DNA of 23,848 nucleotides from DATKNA01 sp963755755 (GTDB taxonomy: Bacteria; Actinomycetota; Actinomycetes; Actinomycetales; Kineosporiaceae): the NCBI GenBank assembly GCA_963755755.1, contig CAVWLJ010000001.1:1-23848 (forward strand), given 5' to 3'. Made by a program: the position numbers and the translations under genes. Below, one piece after another: positions 6,686 through 15,053 of this stretch (its first letter is position 1; each line of letters opens with the position of its first letter). The notes beneath the pieces were generated by a model that ran no database searches, was not told the origin of the DNA, and saw nothing but the letters and a program-made list of their open reading frames with translations.

Positions 6686-7763
6686 ATGGCGCGCGTGACG
6701 CTGCAGACGATCGCCGACCACGTCGGCGTCAGCAGGATGACCGTGTCGAACGCGTTCTCCCGCCCCGACCAGCTCTCGGACGGCCTGCGGCTCAAGATCC
6801 TCGACGCCGCCCGAGAGCTGGGCTACGTCGGCCCCGATCCTGCCGCCCGCGCCCTCGCACGCGGCACGACCGGGGCCGTCGGCGTCCTGCTCACCGCGTC
6901 CCTGCGGTACGCCTTCACCGACGACGTCGCGATCGGATTCCTCGGCGCCGTCACCGACGGCCTCGACCCGACCGGCCTGGCGCTGACCCTGATCTCCACC
7001 ACGGCCCGGGGCGACATCGTGCCCGCCCGCGACGCCGCCCTGGACGGGGCGATCGTCTACGCGTGCGACCCCGACACGACGGCGGCGGACTGGCTGTTCA
7101 AGCGCGGGCTGCCGCTGGTGACCGTCGACCAGCAGCCGGTGCCCGGTGTGCCCAGCGTCAACGTCGACGACCGGGAGGGCGGCCGTCAGGCGGCCAGGCA
7201 CCTGGTCGAGCTCGGGCACCGCCGCGTCGCCGTGGTCGCGTTCGGCAACGGACCCGAAGGGATCGCGGCGGAGCCGGGCGTCCACGCCGTCGCCGGGCAG
7301 TTCATCGCCGGCGAGCGACTGGCCGGTTACCTCGACGTCCTCGGGCCCGCCGGGATCCGGCCCGTCGTGCACACCCAGCACGACAGCGACGAGGACGCGG
7401 CGCACCGCGCCGGTCTCACCCTGCTCGCCGCCGCTCCCGGGGAGCGCCCGACCGCGGTCCTCTGCCAGTCCGACGTGCTCGCGCTGGGCGTGCTGCGCGC
7501 CGCCGAGGAACTCGGTCTGCGCGTCCCCGGCGACGTCTCGATCGTGGGCTACGACGACAGCCCGCTCGCCCGCCGGCGTGCGCCCGGCGCTGACCACCGT
7601 GCGGCAGGACGTCAACGCCAAGGGCCACGCCGCCGCCGCCGCCCTGGTCGAGCTGATCGAACGGACCCGATCCGGCGGCCCTGGTGCCTCCAGTCCGGGG
7701 AGAGCCGTGCTGCTGCCGACCGAGCTGGTCGCCCGCGACAGCACCGCGGCAGCTCCGGCGTGA
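6686..7763 (+). CDS. LacI-family transcriptional regulator, one frameshift
   Basis: The N-terminal helix-turn-helix (residues 3-45: TLQTIADHVGVSRMTVSNAF) and hinge ARALARG are typical of LacI. The periplasmic-binding-protein-like ligand domain follows, with AVGVLL, VTVDQQPVPGVPSVNVD and SIVGYDDSPLA. After DDSPLA an extra C in the CCC at about 7569-7571 shifts the frame. The correct continuation is AGVRPALTTVRQDVNAKGHA ending ARDSTAAAPA with TGA 7761-7763, giving about 358 residues, a normal length. Unshifted, the last 60 residues become Arg-rich nonsense and the dimer/ligand domain would be lost. It probably binds the palindromes at 6393-6432 and controls its own transcription unit; the inducer is unknown, probably a sugar or related small molecule. 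Confidence 0.85.
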
Positions 7764-7769
7764 CCATCG

Positions 7770-7783
7770 CGTAGATATCCCGT
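7770..7783. promoter_or_regulatory. Motif CGTAGATATCCCGT upstream of the membrane protein gene
   Basis: This 14-mer differs at one base from CGTAGAGATCCCGT at 10936-10949, upstream of the APC permease. Both lie in the only sizeable intergenic gaps of the kdpDE-like block, so they are candidate binding sites for the KdpE-like regulator or a common promoter element. It is not a palindrome. Confidence 0.35.
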
Positions 7784-7859
7784 TCTGATCCGGCCGTAGG
7801 GCGTAGCGGCGGCGTGATGACCGCTTCTCCCGGGCACGTCCTCGGCGTTTCCTCCTGGC

Positions 7860-8303
7860 ATGAGGACGCCGGAGACCCCGACGGGGATCAGCACCACGGT
7901 CGGCGCGCTGGTCGTGGTCGTCTGTTGCGCGGCTCCGCCGCACCTGGACGCCGCGGGCGTGAACGCCCGGCTCGCCGTGCTCGCGCTCGGCCTGCTGGCG
8001 TTCTCGGCGTCCGTGGTCGACCTGCGCGCCGCGGCGGTCACCGTCGGCGTGGCCTTCCTGCTCTTCGACGGGTTCGTCGTGGACCACCAGGGCGACCTCG
8101 CCTGGCACGGGGACCCCGACCTCGTGCGGCTCGCGGTGCTCGCCGGCGGCGCCCTCCTCGGCCTGGGGGCCGGCGCCCTGCGGCTCGCTCTCCAGAACCA
8201 CCCGAACCGGACGCCGCCGGTCCCCGCCCGCCCCCGGGCGCCTCTGCCCAACCCCCGCCGGACGGTGGAAGCCGCAGCGACCGACCTCCGGGAGGTTCGC
8301 TGA
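7860..8303 (+). CDS. Small multi-pass membrane protein
   Basis: A 147-residue protein with about four hydrophobic segments (VGALVVVVCCAA; ARLAVLALGLLAFSASVVDL; AAAVTVGVAFLLFDGFVV; RLAVLAGGALLGLGAGAL) and a Pro-rich cytosolic tail (NRTPPVPARPRAPLPNP). It ends 31 bases before the KdpD-like kinase in the same direction, so it probably shares its transcript. The DGFVVDHQGDLAWHGDPDLV loop resembles linkers in KdpD-type membrane modules, but no family can be named. It may be an extra sensor or anchoring subunit. Confidence 0.6.
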   Translation: MRTPETPTGISTTVGALVVVVCCAAPPHLDAAGVNARLAVLALGLLAFSASVVDLRAAAVTVGVAFLLFDGFVVDHQGDLAWHGDPDLVRLAVLAGGALLGLGAGALRLALQNHPNRTPPVPARPRAPLPNPRRTVEAAATDLREVR

Positions 8304-8334
8304 CGACGACCGGCGGCGTGTCAGCCTGGGACCC

Positions 8335-10248
8335 ATGACCACCGGGACGCAGGCCGCGGGCGGCGCCGAACGCGTGGTCGTCGCCCTCGCGGGCGGCCCG
8401 GAGGGCGACGACCTCGTGCGGCGAGCCGCCCGGATCGCGTCCGGCGCGGGCGGCGGCGACCTCCTCGCCGTGCACGTGGCGCTCGGCCGCGGGCTGACCG
8501 CCGGCGACCCCGCCGACCTGGCCCGGCAGCGGTCACTGGTCGAGGAGCTCGGCGGCACCTACCACCTCGTCGTCGGGACCGACGTGCCCCGCGCGCTGCT
8601 GGAGTTCGCGCGGAAGACCGCCGCGACCCAGCTCGTGCTCGGGACCAGCAGACGCGGCCGTTTCGCCCAGCTGCTCGCGCCGGGTGTCGGCACGACGACG
8701 GCCGCGGCGGCGGGTGCGCTCGACGTCCACCTGGTACCGCACCAGGAGGTGCCCCAGCGGGGCTCCTCGACTCCTGCCCGGCCGGGGGAGCGCGGCCTCT
8801 CCGCCCGGCGCCGCGGGGCGGGGTTCGCCCTCGCCGTCGTCGGGCTGCCGCTGCTCACCGTGCTGCTGCTGGCGGTCCAGGAGCACATCTCGCTGCCGAC
8901 CGACATCCTCGCCTTCCTCGTCACGGTCGTCGCCGTGGCGCTGGTCGGCGGGTTCGCGCCTGCCCTGTGCGCGGCCGTCGTCGCGTTCTTCCTGCTCAAC
9001 TACTGGTTCACGCAGCCGCTGCACCGGTTCACCATCGCCTCGCGCGAGAACGTCTTCGCGCTGCTGGCGTTCCTCCTGGTGGCCGTCGCCGTGAGCAGCG
9101 TCGTCGACCTCGCGGCGCGGCGGACCCGGGAGGCCTCGCGAGCCCGCGCCGAGGCCGCGACCCTGTCGACGCTCGCCGGCAGCGTGCTGCGCGGGCACCG
9201 GCCCCTGCACGCGCTGCTCCAGCAACTGCGCGAGACCTTCGGGTTCGACGACGTCACCCTCCTGGAAGTGGTGCGCGGTCCCGACGGCGACGAGTGGCGC
9301 CCCACCGCCTCCGTGGGCCGCTCCGCCGCGGGCTCGCCGGGGGACGGCGATGCCCAGGTGCGCGTGGACGACACCATGACCCTCGTGCTGCGCGGGCACG
9401 CCCTGGACGCCGACGACCGCCGCGTCGTCGAGGCGTTCGCGGCACAGGCGGCCGTCGCCCTGCGGCAGGAGCGACTCGCCGAGCAGGCTGCCCGGGCGGC
9501 CGCGCTCGCCGAGGTCGACCGGTTGCGGACGGCACTGCTCAACGCGGTCAGCCATGACCTGCGGACGCCGCTCGCGTCGGCGACGGCCGCGGTGAGCAGC
9601 CTGCGCAGCGACGTCCCGTTCACCGCCGAGGACCGCGCGGAACTCCTCGCGACGGCGGAGGAGTCGCTCGACCGGCTGCGCGCCCTCGTCGAGAACCTCC
9701 TCGACATGAGCCGGCTCCAGGCCGGCGCGCTCGCCCTGGCGCTGCAGCCCATCGACGTGGCCGACGTCGTGGCCGCCGCGGTGGACACCGTCGGGCCGCC
9801 CGCCCGCGAGGTGGCCATCGACGTCCCGGACGACCTCCCCGACGTCCTCGCCGACCCGGCGCTGCTCGAGCGGGCCGTCGCCAACCTCGTCGCGAACTCA
9901 CTGCGGCACGGCGCTCCCGCCGGGCCGCCGCTGGTCACGGCGGACAGCCGGGACGGTCGCGTGGAGCTGCGCGTCGTGGACACCGGTCCGGGCGTGCCCC
10001 GCGAGGACTGGGACCGGATCTTCCTGCCGTTCCAGCGGCTCGGCGATCACGACGCAGGTTCGGGGGTGGGCCTCGGGCTCGCGCTCTCCCGCGGTCTCGT
10101 CGAGGCCATGGCCGGCACCCTCGTCCCCGAGGCCACACCCGGAGGTGGACTCACCATGGTCATCAGCCTTCCCCAGGCAGCGTCACCGGACGCCGGCGGC
10201 AGCGGCGCCCACCGTGCACCGGCCCCCGCACGCGAGGCGTCCCGGTGA
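8335..10248 (+). CDS. kdpD: KdpD-like sensor histidine kinase lacking the N-terminal KdpD domain
   Basis: A 637-residue sensor kinase; classical KdpD is near 890. Order: universal-stress-protein-like domain (13-135, with VLGTSRRGRF), a four-helix DUF4118-type membrane module (about 165-256, including LNYWFTQPLHRFTIASRENV), a GAF-like region (275-380), HisKA with phospho-acceptor His407 in NAVSHDLRTPLASA, and an HATPase domain with N-box ANLVANSLRHG, G1 VDTGPGVP and G2 GSGVGLGLAL. The usual N-terminal domain of about 220 residues with a Walker A site is absent. It phosphorylates the co-translated regulator (GTGA overlap at 10245-10248). KdpD senses K+ limitation or turgor; with no kdpFABC here the target may be the permease downstream. 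ATG 8335 has only a weak Shine-Dalgarno sequence. Confidence 0.88.
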   Translation: MTTGTQAAGGAERVVVALAGGPEGDDLVRRAARIASGAGGGDLLAVHVALGRGLTAGDPADLARQRSLVEELGGTYHLVVGTDVPRALLEFARKTAATQLVLGTSRRGRFAQLLAPGVGTTTAAAAGALDVHLVPHQEVPQRGSSTPARPGERGLSARRRGAGFALAVVGLPLLTVLLLAVQEHISLPTDILAFLVTVVAVALVGGFAPALCAAVVAFFLLNYWFTQPLHRFTIASRENVFALLAFLLVAVAVSSVVDLAARRTREASRARAEAATLSTLAGSVLRGHRPLHALLQQLRETFGFDDVTLLEVVRGPDGDEWRPTASVGRSAAGSPGDGDAQVRVDDTMTLVLRGHALDADDRRVVEAFAAQAAVALRQERLAEQAARAAALAEVDRLRTALLNAVSHDLRTPLASATAAVSSLRSDVPFTAEDRAELLATAEESLDRLRALVENLLDMSRLQAGALALALQPIDVADVVAAAVDTVGPPAREVAIDVPDDLPDVLADPALLERAVANLVANSLRHGAPAGPPLVTADSRDGRVELRVVDTGPGVPREDWDRIFLPFQRLGDHDAGSGVGLGLALSRGLVEAMAGTLVPEATPGGGLTMVISLPQAASPDAGGSGAHRAPAPAREASR

Positions 10249-10922
10249 CGCGGGTGCTGGTGGTCGACGACGAACCGCAGATCCTGCGGGCCCTGCGGAT
10301 CAACCTGCTCGCGCGGCAGTACCGGGTCTCGACCGCGTCCACCGGGGCCGACGCCCTGCGCGCGGCCGTCGACGACCACCCCGACCTCGTCGTGCTCGAC
10401 CTCGGGCTGCCCGACATGGACGGCGTCGAGGTCGTCCGCTCCCTGCGGACGTGGTCGCCGGTGCCGATCGTCGTCCTCTCCGGCCGGCTGAACAGCTCGG
10501 CCAAGGTCGACGCGCTCGACGCGGGCGCCGACGACTACGTGACGAAGCCGTTCAACGTGGAGGAGCTGCTGGCCCGGATCCGTGCCGTCACCCGGCGCCT
10601 GGGCCCGCACGAGATCAGCGAGCCGGTCCGGGTCGGGCAGTGGACCGTCGACCTCGTCGACCGCACGGTCGCCAGGGACGACGGCGACGCCACCCACCTC
10701 ACGCCGACCGAGTGGCAACTCCTCGACATCCTGCTCCGCAACCCGGGGCGTCTCGTGAGCCAGCGTCAGCTGCTGCAGCAGGTGTGGGGGCCGACCTATA
10801 TCGAGGAGACGCACTACCTGCGTCAGTACATGAAGAACCTGCGGCGCAAGCTCGAGGACGACCCCGCCCGCCCGCAGCACCTCATCACGGAACCGGGGAT
10901 GGGCTACCGCTTCCAGCCGTGA
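10245..10922 (+). CDS. kdpE: KdpE-like OmpR-family response regulator
   Basis: A 225-residue response regulator of usual KdpE length. The receiver domain (1-120) has the acidic pocket DDE at 8-10, phospho-acceptor Asp52 (VLDLGLPDMDG), Ser79 (VVLSGR) and Lys101 (YVTKPF). The C-terminal winged-helix DNA-binding domain (about 128-225) contains LTPTEWQLLDILLRNPGRLV and THYLRQYMKNLRRKLEDDP, characteristic of KdpE rather than PhoB. GTG 10245 overlaps the kinase TGA, ensuring a stoichiometric pair. It probably binds upstream of the APC permease; the shared 14-mers at 7770 and 10936 are candidate sites. Confidence 0.9.
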   Translation: MTRVLVVDDEPQILRALRINLLARQYRVSTASTGADALRAAVDDHPDLVVLDLGLPDMDGVEVVRSLRTWSPVPIVVLSGRLNSSAKVDALDAGADDYVTKPFNVEELLARIRAVTRRLGPHEISEPVRVGQWTVDLVDRTVARDDGDATHLTPTEWQLLDILLRNPGRLVSQRQLLQQVWGPTYIEETHYLRQYMKNLRRKLEDDPARPQHLITEPGMGYRFQP

Positions 10923-10935
10923 CGCGGGTCACAGT

Positions 10936-10949
10936 CGTAGAGATCCCGT
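10936..10949. promoter_or_regulatory. Motif CGTAGAGATCCCGT upstream of the APC permease
   Basis: It matches 13 of 14 bases of the element at 7770-7783. It begins 14 bases after the kdpE-like stop and lies about 140 bases before the permease start, a place suited to a regulator site or promoter. Confidence 0.35.
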
Positions 10950-11076
10950 ATCGAGGACGGAGGTCTCCGTGAAGAGGGTGTGAAGGCCGGATGAGCCGGT
11001 CGCTGCCGCGCGCTGTCCTGGAACCGGCGGCCTCGAGTCGCCGGACGCCGACGACCGTCGGCCTGTGCCGCGCGCG

Positions 11077-11081
11077 AGGAG
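11077..11081 (+). promoter_or_regulatory. Ribosome binding site deciding the permease start
   Basis: AGGAG is 1 base from ATG 11083, too close, but 7 bases from GTG 11089. GTG 11089 is therefore the likely start rather than the earlier in-frame ATG 11083 or GTG 11065. Confidence 0.55.
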
Positions 11082-11088
11082 AATGTCC

Positions 11089-13125
11089 GTGACCATCGAG
11101 AGGTCGGCGTCCGCCGCGACGGCGACCGGTGCGACCCGTGCCCGCCGCGGGTCCGTCCCCGCCCCGGCCCCGGTGCCCGAAGGCCGGACCGCCGCCGAGC
11201 ACCGCAGGCGGCTGCGCAGCTGGATGCTCGAGGGACTCGCGGAGCAGGCCGCCGACCACCCCGGTCCGCACGCCACCGGGCGCCCCGAGCACCGCCGGCC
11301 CTGGTGGCAGGTCATGTGCCTCACCGGCGTCGACTACTTCTCGACCCTGGGCTACCAGCCCGGGATCGCGGCCCTGGCCGCGGGCGCGGTGGCGCCGGTC
11401 GCGACCCTCGTGGTCGTCGCGCTGACCTTGTTCGGGGCGCTGCCGGTGTACCGGCGGGTGGCGCGCGAGAGCCCGCACGGCGAGGGCTCGATCTCCATGC
11501 TGGAGCGTGTGCTGCCCTGGTGGGGCGGCAAGCTCTTCGTCCTGGTCCTGCTCGGCTTCGCGGCCACCGACTTCACGATCACGATGACGCTCTCGGCCGC
11601 CGACGCGAGCGCCCACCTCATCGAGAACCCCTACGCGCCCGGGTGGCTCGACGGCCAGGCGGTCGCGGTCACGCTCGTGCTGCTCGCGTTCCTCGGCGCC
11701 ATCTTCCTGAGGGGCTTCCGTGAGGCCATCACCTTGGCCGTCGTGCTCGTCGCGGCCTACCTGGCGCTCAACGCAGTCGTCGTGGCGGTCGGGCTGGCCC
11801 AGGTCGCGATGCACCCGGCGGTGTTCTCCGCCTGGACCCGGCTGCTGACCACGGAGCATCCCAGCTGGTTCGCCGTGGTCGGGGTGGCGCTGCTCGTGTT
11901 CCCCAAGCTGGCGTTGGGCATCTCCGGGTTCGAGACCGGCGTCGCCGTGATGCCGCAGATCCAGGGGGCGCCCAACGACACCGAGCGCCGGCCCTTCGCG
12001 CGGATCGCGGGTGCGCACAAGCTCCTGGCCACGGCCGCGATCATCATGAGCGTCGCGCTCGTGCTCTCCAGCCTCGTCACCACGCTGCTCATCCCGCCGG
12101 CCGCCTTCCAGGTCGGCGGTCCCGCGAACGGACGGGCCCTGGCCTACCTGGCGCACGAGTACCTCGGCAACGGGTTCGGCACCGTCTACGACATCAGCAC
12201 CATCGCCATCCTGTGGTTCGCGGGAGCGTCCGCCATGGCGGGGCTCCTCAACCTCGTGCCGCGCTACCTGCCCCGCTACGGGATGGCGCCGCGCTGGGCC
12301 CGCGCGGTGCGGCCGCTCGTGTTCGTGTTCACGGGGATCGCGTTCGCCGTGACGGTCTGGTTCCGGGCCGGCGTCGACGCGCAGGGCGGCGCCTACGCCA
12401 CCGGCGTCCTCGTGGTCATGACCTCCGCGTCCGTGGCAGTCACGCTCTCCGCCCGCCGGGCTCGGCGGCGCCGCGCGGCCGTGCTGTTCGCGCTGGTCTC
12501 GGCGGTGTTCGCGTACACGACGGTGGCGAACGTCCTGGAGCGGCCGGACGGGCTGCGCATCGGTGGCCTGTTCATCCTCGCGATCGTCGTCGTCTCGTTC
12601 GTCTCGCGTGGGCGCCGGGCGTTCGAGCTGCGCGGTGCCGGCATCACCTTCGACGAGGCCGCCGAGCAGTACCTGGCCGGCGCCGCGCGGTGCGGCACGG
12701 TGCGCGTGGTGGCGCACGACCCGACGGACTGCGACGCCGACGCCTACCGCGACAAGGTGGCCCAGGTGCGGCGCGACAACGACATCCCCAAGTGGGCGCC
12801 GCTGGTGTTCGTCGAGGTGACGGTGGTCGACGCGTCCGACTTCGAGACCGCGCTGGAGGTGCGCGGGGAGGAGCGGTTCGGCCACCGGATCCTCACGGTG
12901 CGCGGCTCCGTCGTCGCGAACACGATCGCCGAGGTTCTGCTCGCCGTGCGCGACCGCACCGGGCAGGTGCCGCACGTCTACTTCACCTGGACCGAGGGGA
13001 ACCCCGTGACCAACCTCCTGCGGTTCCTCTTCGTCGGCGCGGGCGAGAACGCTCCGGTGACGCGCGAGGTGCTGCGTGAGGCCGAGCAGGTGCCGGAGCA
13101 CCGCCCGAAGGTGCACGTGAGCTGA
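11089..13125 (+). CDS. APC-superfamily permease, candidate K+ transporter under KdpDE-like control
   Basis: About 678 residues. A cytosolic N-terminus (about 70 residues) is followed by WWQVMCLTGVDYFSTLGYQP, the helix-1 unwound-loop motif of this APC branch. About 12 membrane spans follow, including VATLVVVALTLFGALPVYRR, KLFVLVLLGFAATDFTITMT and FPKLALGISGFETGVAVMPQ. A soluble C-terminal domain of about 170 residues (from RRAFELRGAGITFDEAAEQY) resembles the regulatory tails of KimA/Kup-type transporters in length only. Annotated relatives are called amino-acid permeases. The position directly behind a KdpDE-like pair suggests potassium or osmolyte uptake, which is inference. Start GTG 11089 is set by the Shine-Dalgarno sequence. 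It is followed after 73 bases by a membrane metalloprotease gene on the same strand. Confidence 0.85.
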   Translation: MTIERSASAATATGATRARRGSVPAPAPVPEGRTAAEHRRRLRSWMLEGLAEQAADHPGPHATGRPEHRRPWWQVMCLTGVDYFSTLGYQPGIAALAAGAVAPVATLVVVALTLFGALPVYRRVARESPHGEGSISMLERVLPWWGGKLFVLVLLGFAATDFTITMTLSAADASAHLIENPYAPGWLDGQAVAVTLVLLAFLGAIFLRGFREAITLAVVLVAAYLALNAVVVAVGLAQVAMHPAVFSAWTRLLTTEHPSWFAVVGVALLVFPKLALGISGFETGVAVMPQIQGAPNDTERRPFARIAGAHKLLATAAIIMSVALVLSSLVTTLLIPPAAFQVGGPANGRALAYLAHEYLGNGFGTVYDISTIAILWFAGASAMAGLLNLVPRYLPRYGMAPRWARAVRPLVFVFTGIAFAVTVWFRAGVDAQGGAYATGVLVVMTSASVAVTLSARRARRRRAAVLFALVSAVFAYTTVANVLERPDGLRIGGLFILAIVVVSFVSRGRRAFELRGAGITFDEAAEQYLAGAARCGTVRVVAHDPTDCDADAYRDKVAQVRRDNDIPKWAPLVFVEVTVVDASDFETALEVRGEERFGHRILTVRGSVVANTIAEVLLAVRDRTGQVPHVYFTWTEGNPVTNLLRFLFVGAGENAPVTREVLREAEQVPEHRPKVHVS

Positions 13126-13198
13126 GCGGCCCGGCGGCTTTACAGGCGCAACCGCGTATCCCACCCTCGTCGTGCCGCCGCACGACAGGAGGGAACGG

Positions 13199-13891
13199 GT
13201 GGTCCACGTCCTGCTCGCGGCCGCGCTCCGGCCTGAGGTCGCGCCCGCGGTGCCACTGTCGCGCGAGGTCGCGCTTGCGGCGCTGGGCGTGACGATCGTG
13301 CTCGTCCTGGGGATGTGGGAGCTGGTCGGCCACGTCCCGACGATGGCTCACGAGGGTGCCCACGCTGCAGCGATCATGCTCGTCGGGGGCGCCGTGCGGA
13401 GCGTGACGCTGGAGGACGATCTCACCGGCGAGACGAAGAGACGGGACCGCGAGGGCGTCACACTCATTCCGCTGATGGCCGGCTATTACGGTCCGCCGCT
13501 CTTCGGGCTGCTCGGCGCCGCGCTCCTCGTCCGAGGGTCGGCCACGGCCGTCCTCTGGGTCTACCTGTTGCTGCTCGGGCTGCTACTTCTCGTGGTTCGC
13601 AACGTCTTCGGGTTCCTGATGGTGCTGGGCACGGGCGTGCTCCTCTATCTCACCGTGACCTACGCGTCACCGGCCGCCCAGACGATCGTGGCGTGCACGT
13701 GGATCTGGATCCTGCTCGTAGGAGGCGTCGTGAACGCCTTCGAGCACTTCAGGTACGGCAGCGACTACGGGACGCTCCGGACCTACACGGGCGTGATACC
13801 GCGGGTGATCTGGGCCTCGCTCGGGGTCCTCGTGGCGGTCGGGTGCCTCGCGCTCGGCGGTGCCTGGCTGCTCGGCTACGCCAGGCCATAG
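13199..13891 (+). CDS. M50-like membrane metalloprotease
   Basis: A 230-residue protein with about six membrane spans. The zinc motif HEGAH (residues 51-55, an HExxH) sits at the end of a helix (VPTMAHEGAHAAAIMLVGGA), as in M50B/site-2-type peptidases, and FRYGSDYGTLRTYTGVIP near the C-terminus offers the third ligand Asp. GTG 13199 is chosen because AGGAGGG (13187-13193) lies 5 bases upstream. The earlier in-frame start near 13172 would place that site inside the gene. It may process a membrane protein or regulate the adjacent permease, which is inference from position. It converges on pcaL with 7 bases between stops, so no room exists for a separate terminator. Confidence 0.75.
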   Translation: MVHVLLAAALRPEVAPAVPLSREVALAALGVTIVLVLGMWELVGHVPTMAHEGAHAAAIMLVGGAVRSVTLEDDLTGETKRRDREGVTLIPLMAGYYGPPLFGLLGAALLVRGSATAVLWVYLLLLGLLLLVVRNVFGFLMVLGTGVLLYLTVTYASPAAQTIVACTWIWILLVGGVVNAFEHFRYGSDYGTLRTYTGVIPRVIWASLGVLVAVGCLALGGAWLLGYARP

Positions 13892-13898
13892 CCCGGGC

Positions 13899-15053
13899 TC
13901 ACTCCTCGGCGAACACCTGGTCCGCGACGCGGAACGCCGAGTTCGCCGCCGGGACGCCGCAGTAGATCGCCGTCTGGAGCAGCACCTCGCGGATCTCCTC
14001 CAGCGACAGGCCGTTCCGGCGGGCGCCCCGCAGGTGCAGCGCGAGCTCCTCGTCGTGCCCGAGCGCGACCAGCGCGGTCAACGTGATCAGGGAACGCTGC
14101 CGCCGGTCCAGGCCGGGGCGGGTCCAGATCGTGCCCCAGACGTAGCGGGTGATGAACTCCTGGAACTCGCGGGTCACCTCCGTGGCGCGGGCGAGCGACC
14201 GGTCCACGTGCTCCTCGCCCAGCACCGCGCGGCGGACGGCGAGCCCCGCCGCGTAGGCGTCGGGCGGCTCGGACCCGCCGGTCAGCAGCGCGGCGACCTC
14301 GTCCGGCGCCTCGGCCGGGGCCAGGTGACCGACGTCCAGCACAACCAGGCGGCCGGCGGGGACGCCGGTGGCGATGCCCTCGAGGTCCGCGACGGGGGTC
14401 ACGACGTCGTGGATCCCCGCCACCGCGGTCACGGCGACGCCGATGCGGGGCAGCAGCCGGCGGACGTCGAAGTCGGCCAGCGCCTCGCAGGCCCAGGCGT
14501 AGCTGGCGTCGTCCGCGGCCGCGAGCGCGTCGAGCAGCGGCCGGGCGACCTCCGGCCGGCGCGCGGCGAACCCGGGGCCGAACCAGCGCGCCGGCGTCGC
14601 CTCGACGAGCGACGAGGTGCCCGACGCCCGCACCTGGGCGGCCCGTTCGCGCCACGCCTGCTCCGTGCCGATCATCGCCCCGGTGCTGAGCAGGAACGCC
14701 TGGTCGAACCGCCAGCCCGGGCGGTCGAGCAGCAGCTGCAGGCCGACCGCGCCGCCCAGGGAGTCCCCGGCGTAGCGCACGGTCGCGTCGGGGTCGCCCC
14801 GGCTCGCGAGCACGGTCCGGACGCCGGCCCAGACGGCGTCCGCGAGGTCCGCGACGGTGAACGGCCCGGCGGCCGGTGCGCTGCGTCCGTGCCCGGGCAG
14901 GTCCCAGCCCACGACGTGGAACCGGCCGGCGAGCGCGACGGCGCAGGCCGACCACAACGACTCCACCGACGTTCCCAGCGAGGGGCCTACGACGAGCAGG
15001 GGGAGTGCCGGGTCCGGCGGCGTCAGGTCGACGACGTCGAGCGCAGGGATCAC
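13899..15053 (-). CDS. pcaL: PcaL: fused 3-oxoadipate enol-lactonase and 4-carboxymuconolactone decarboxylase
   Basis: A 384-residue fusion. Residues 1-255 are the PcaD alpha/beta hydrolase with nucleophile Ser98 (YAGDSLGGA), Asp215 (AGIHDVVTP) and His243 (LDVGHLAPAEAP). Residues about 275-384 are the PcaC decarboxylase (LGEEHVDRSLARATEVTREF; RQRSLITLTALVALGHDEEL; LQTAIYCGVPAANSAFRVAD). It decarboxylates 4-carboxymuconolactone and hydrolyses the enol-lactone to 3-oxoadipate in the beta-ketoadipate pathway. This D-C fusion is typical of actinomycetes. GTG 15053 overlaps the pcaB TGA as GTGA and has GGAAGGA upstream. It is the last gene of the operon; pcaI, pcaJ and pcaF are not in the window. 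Confidence 0.95.
   Translation of the reverse strand: MIPALDVVDLTPPDPALPLLVVGPSLGTSVESLWSACAVALAGRFHVVGWDLPGHGRSAPAAGPFTVADLADAVWAGVRTVLASRGDPDATVRYAGDSLGGAVGLQLLLDRPGWRFDQAFLLSTGAMIGTEQAWRERAAQVRASGTSSLVEATPARWFGPGFAARRPEVARPLLDALAAADDASYAWACEALADFDVRRLLPRIGVAVTAVAGIHDVVTPVADLEGIATGVPAGRLVVLDVGHLAPAEAPDEVAALLTGGSEPPDAYAAGLAVRRAVLGEEHVDRSLARATEVTREFQEFITRYVWGTIWTRPGLDRRQRSLITLTALVALGHDEELALHLRGARRNGLSLEEIREVLLQTAIYCGVPAANSAFRVADQVFAEE

Larger units (their letters stand above)
10923..11088. other. Intergenic region before the APC permease
   Basis: 166 bases without a gene. It contains the 14-mer at 10936-10949, then a short dyad ACGGAG-GT-CTCCGT (10957-10970) that could be an operator half-pair or small hairpin, and GC-rich inverted segments (GCCGG...CCGGC) up to the Shine-Dalgarno. 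A c-di-AMP (ydaO-type) riboswitch was looked for by eye because of the K+ link, but its conserved core was not found. Confidence 0.4.

Noticed and set aside
10923..11088. c-di-AMP (ydaO-type) riboswitch before the permease
   Set aside because: The conserved core segments were not found by eye. A covariance-model search would settle it.
10885..13164. 759-residue minus-strand open frame across the APC permease
   Set aside because: It is antisense to a protein with clear membrane spans. Its own translation is His/Arg/Gly-rich low complexity, the normal shadow of GC-rich coding DNA.
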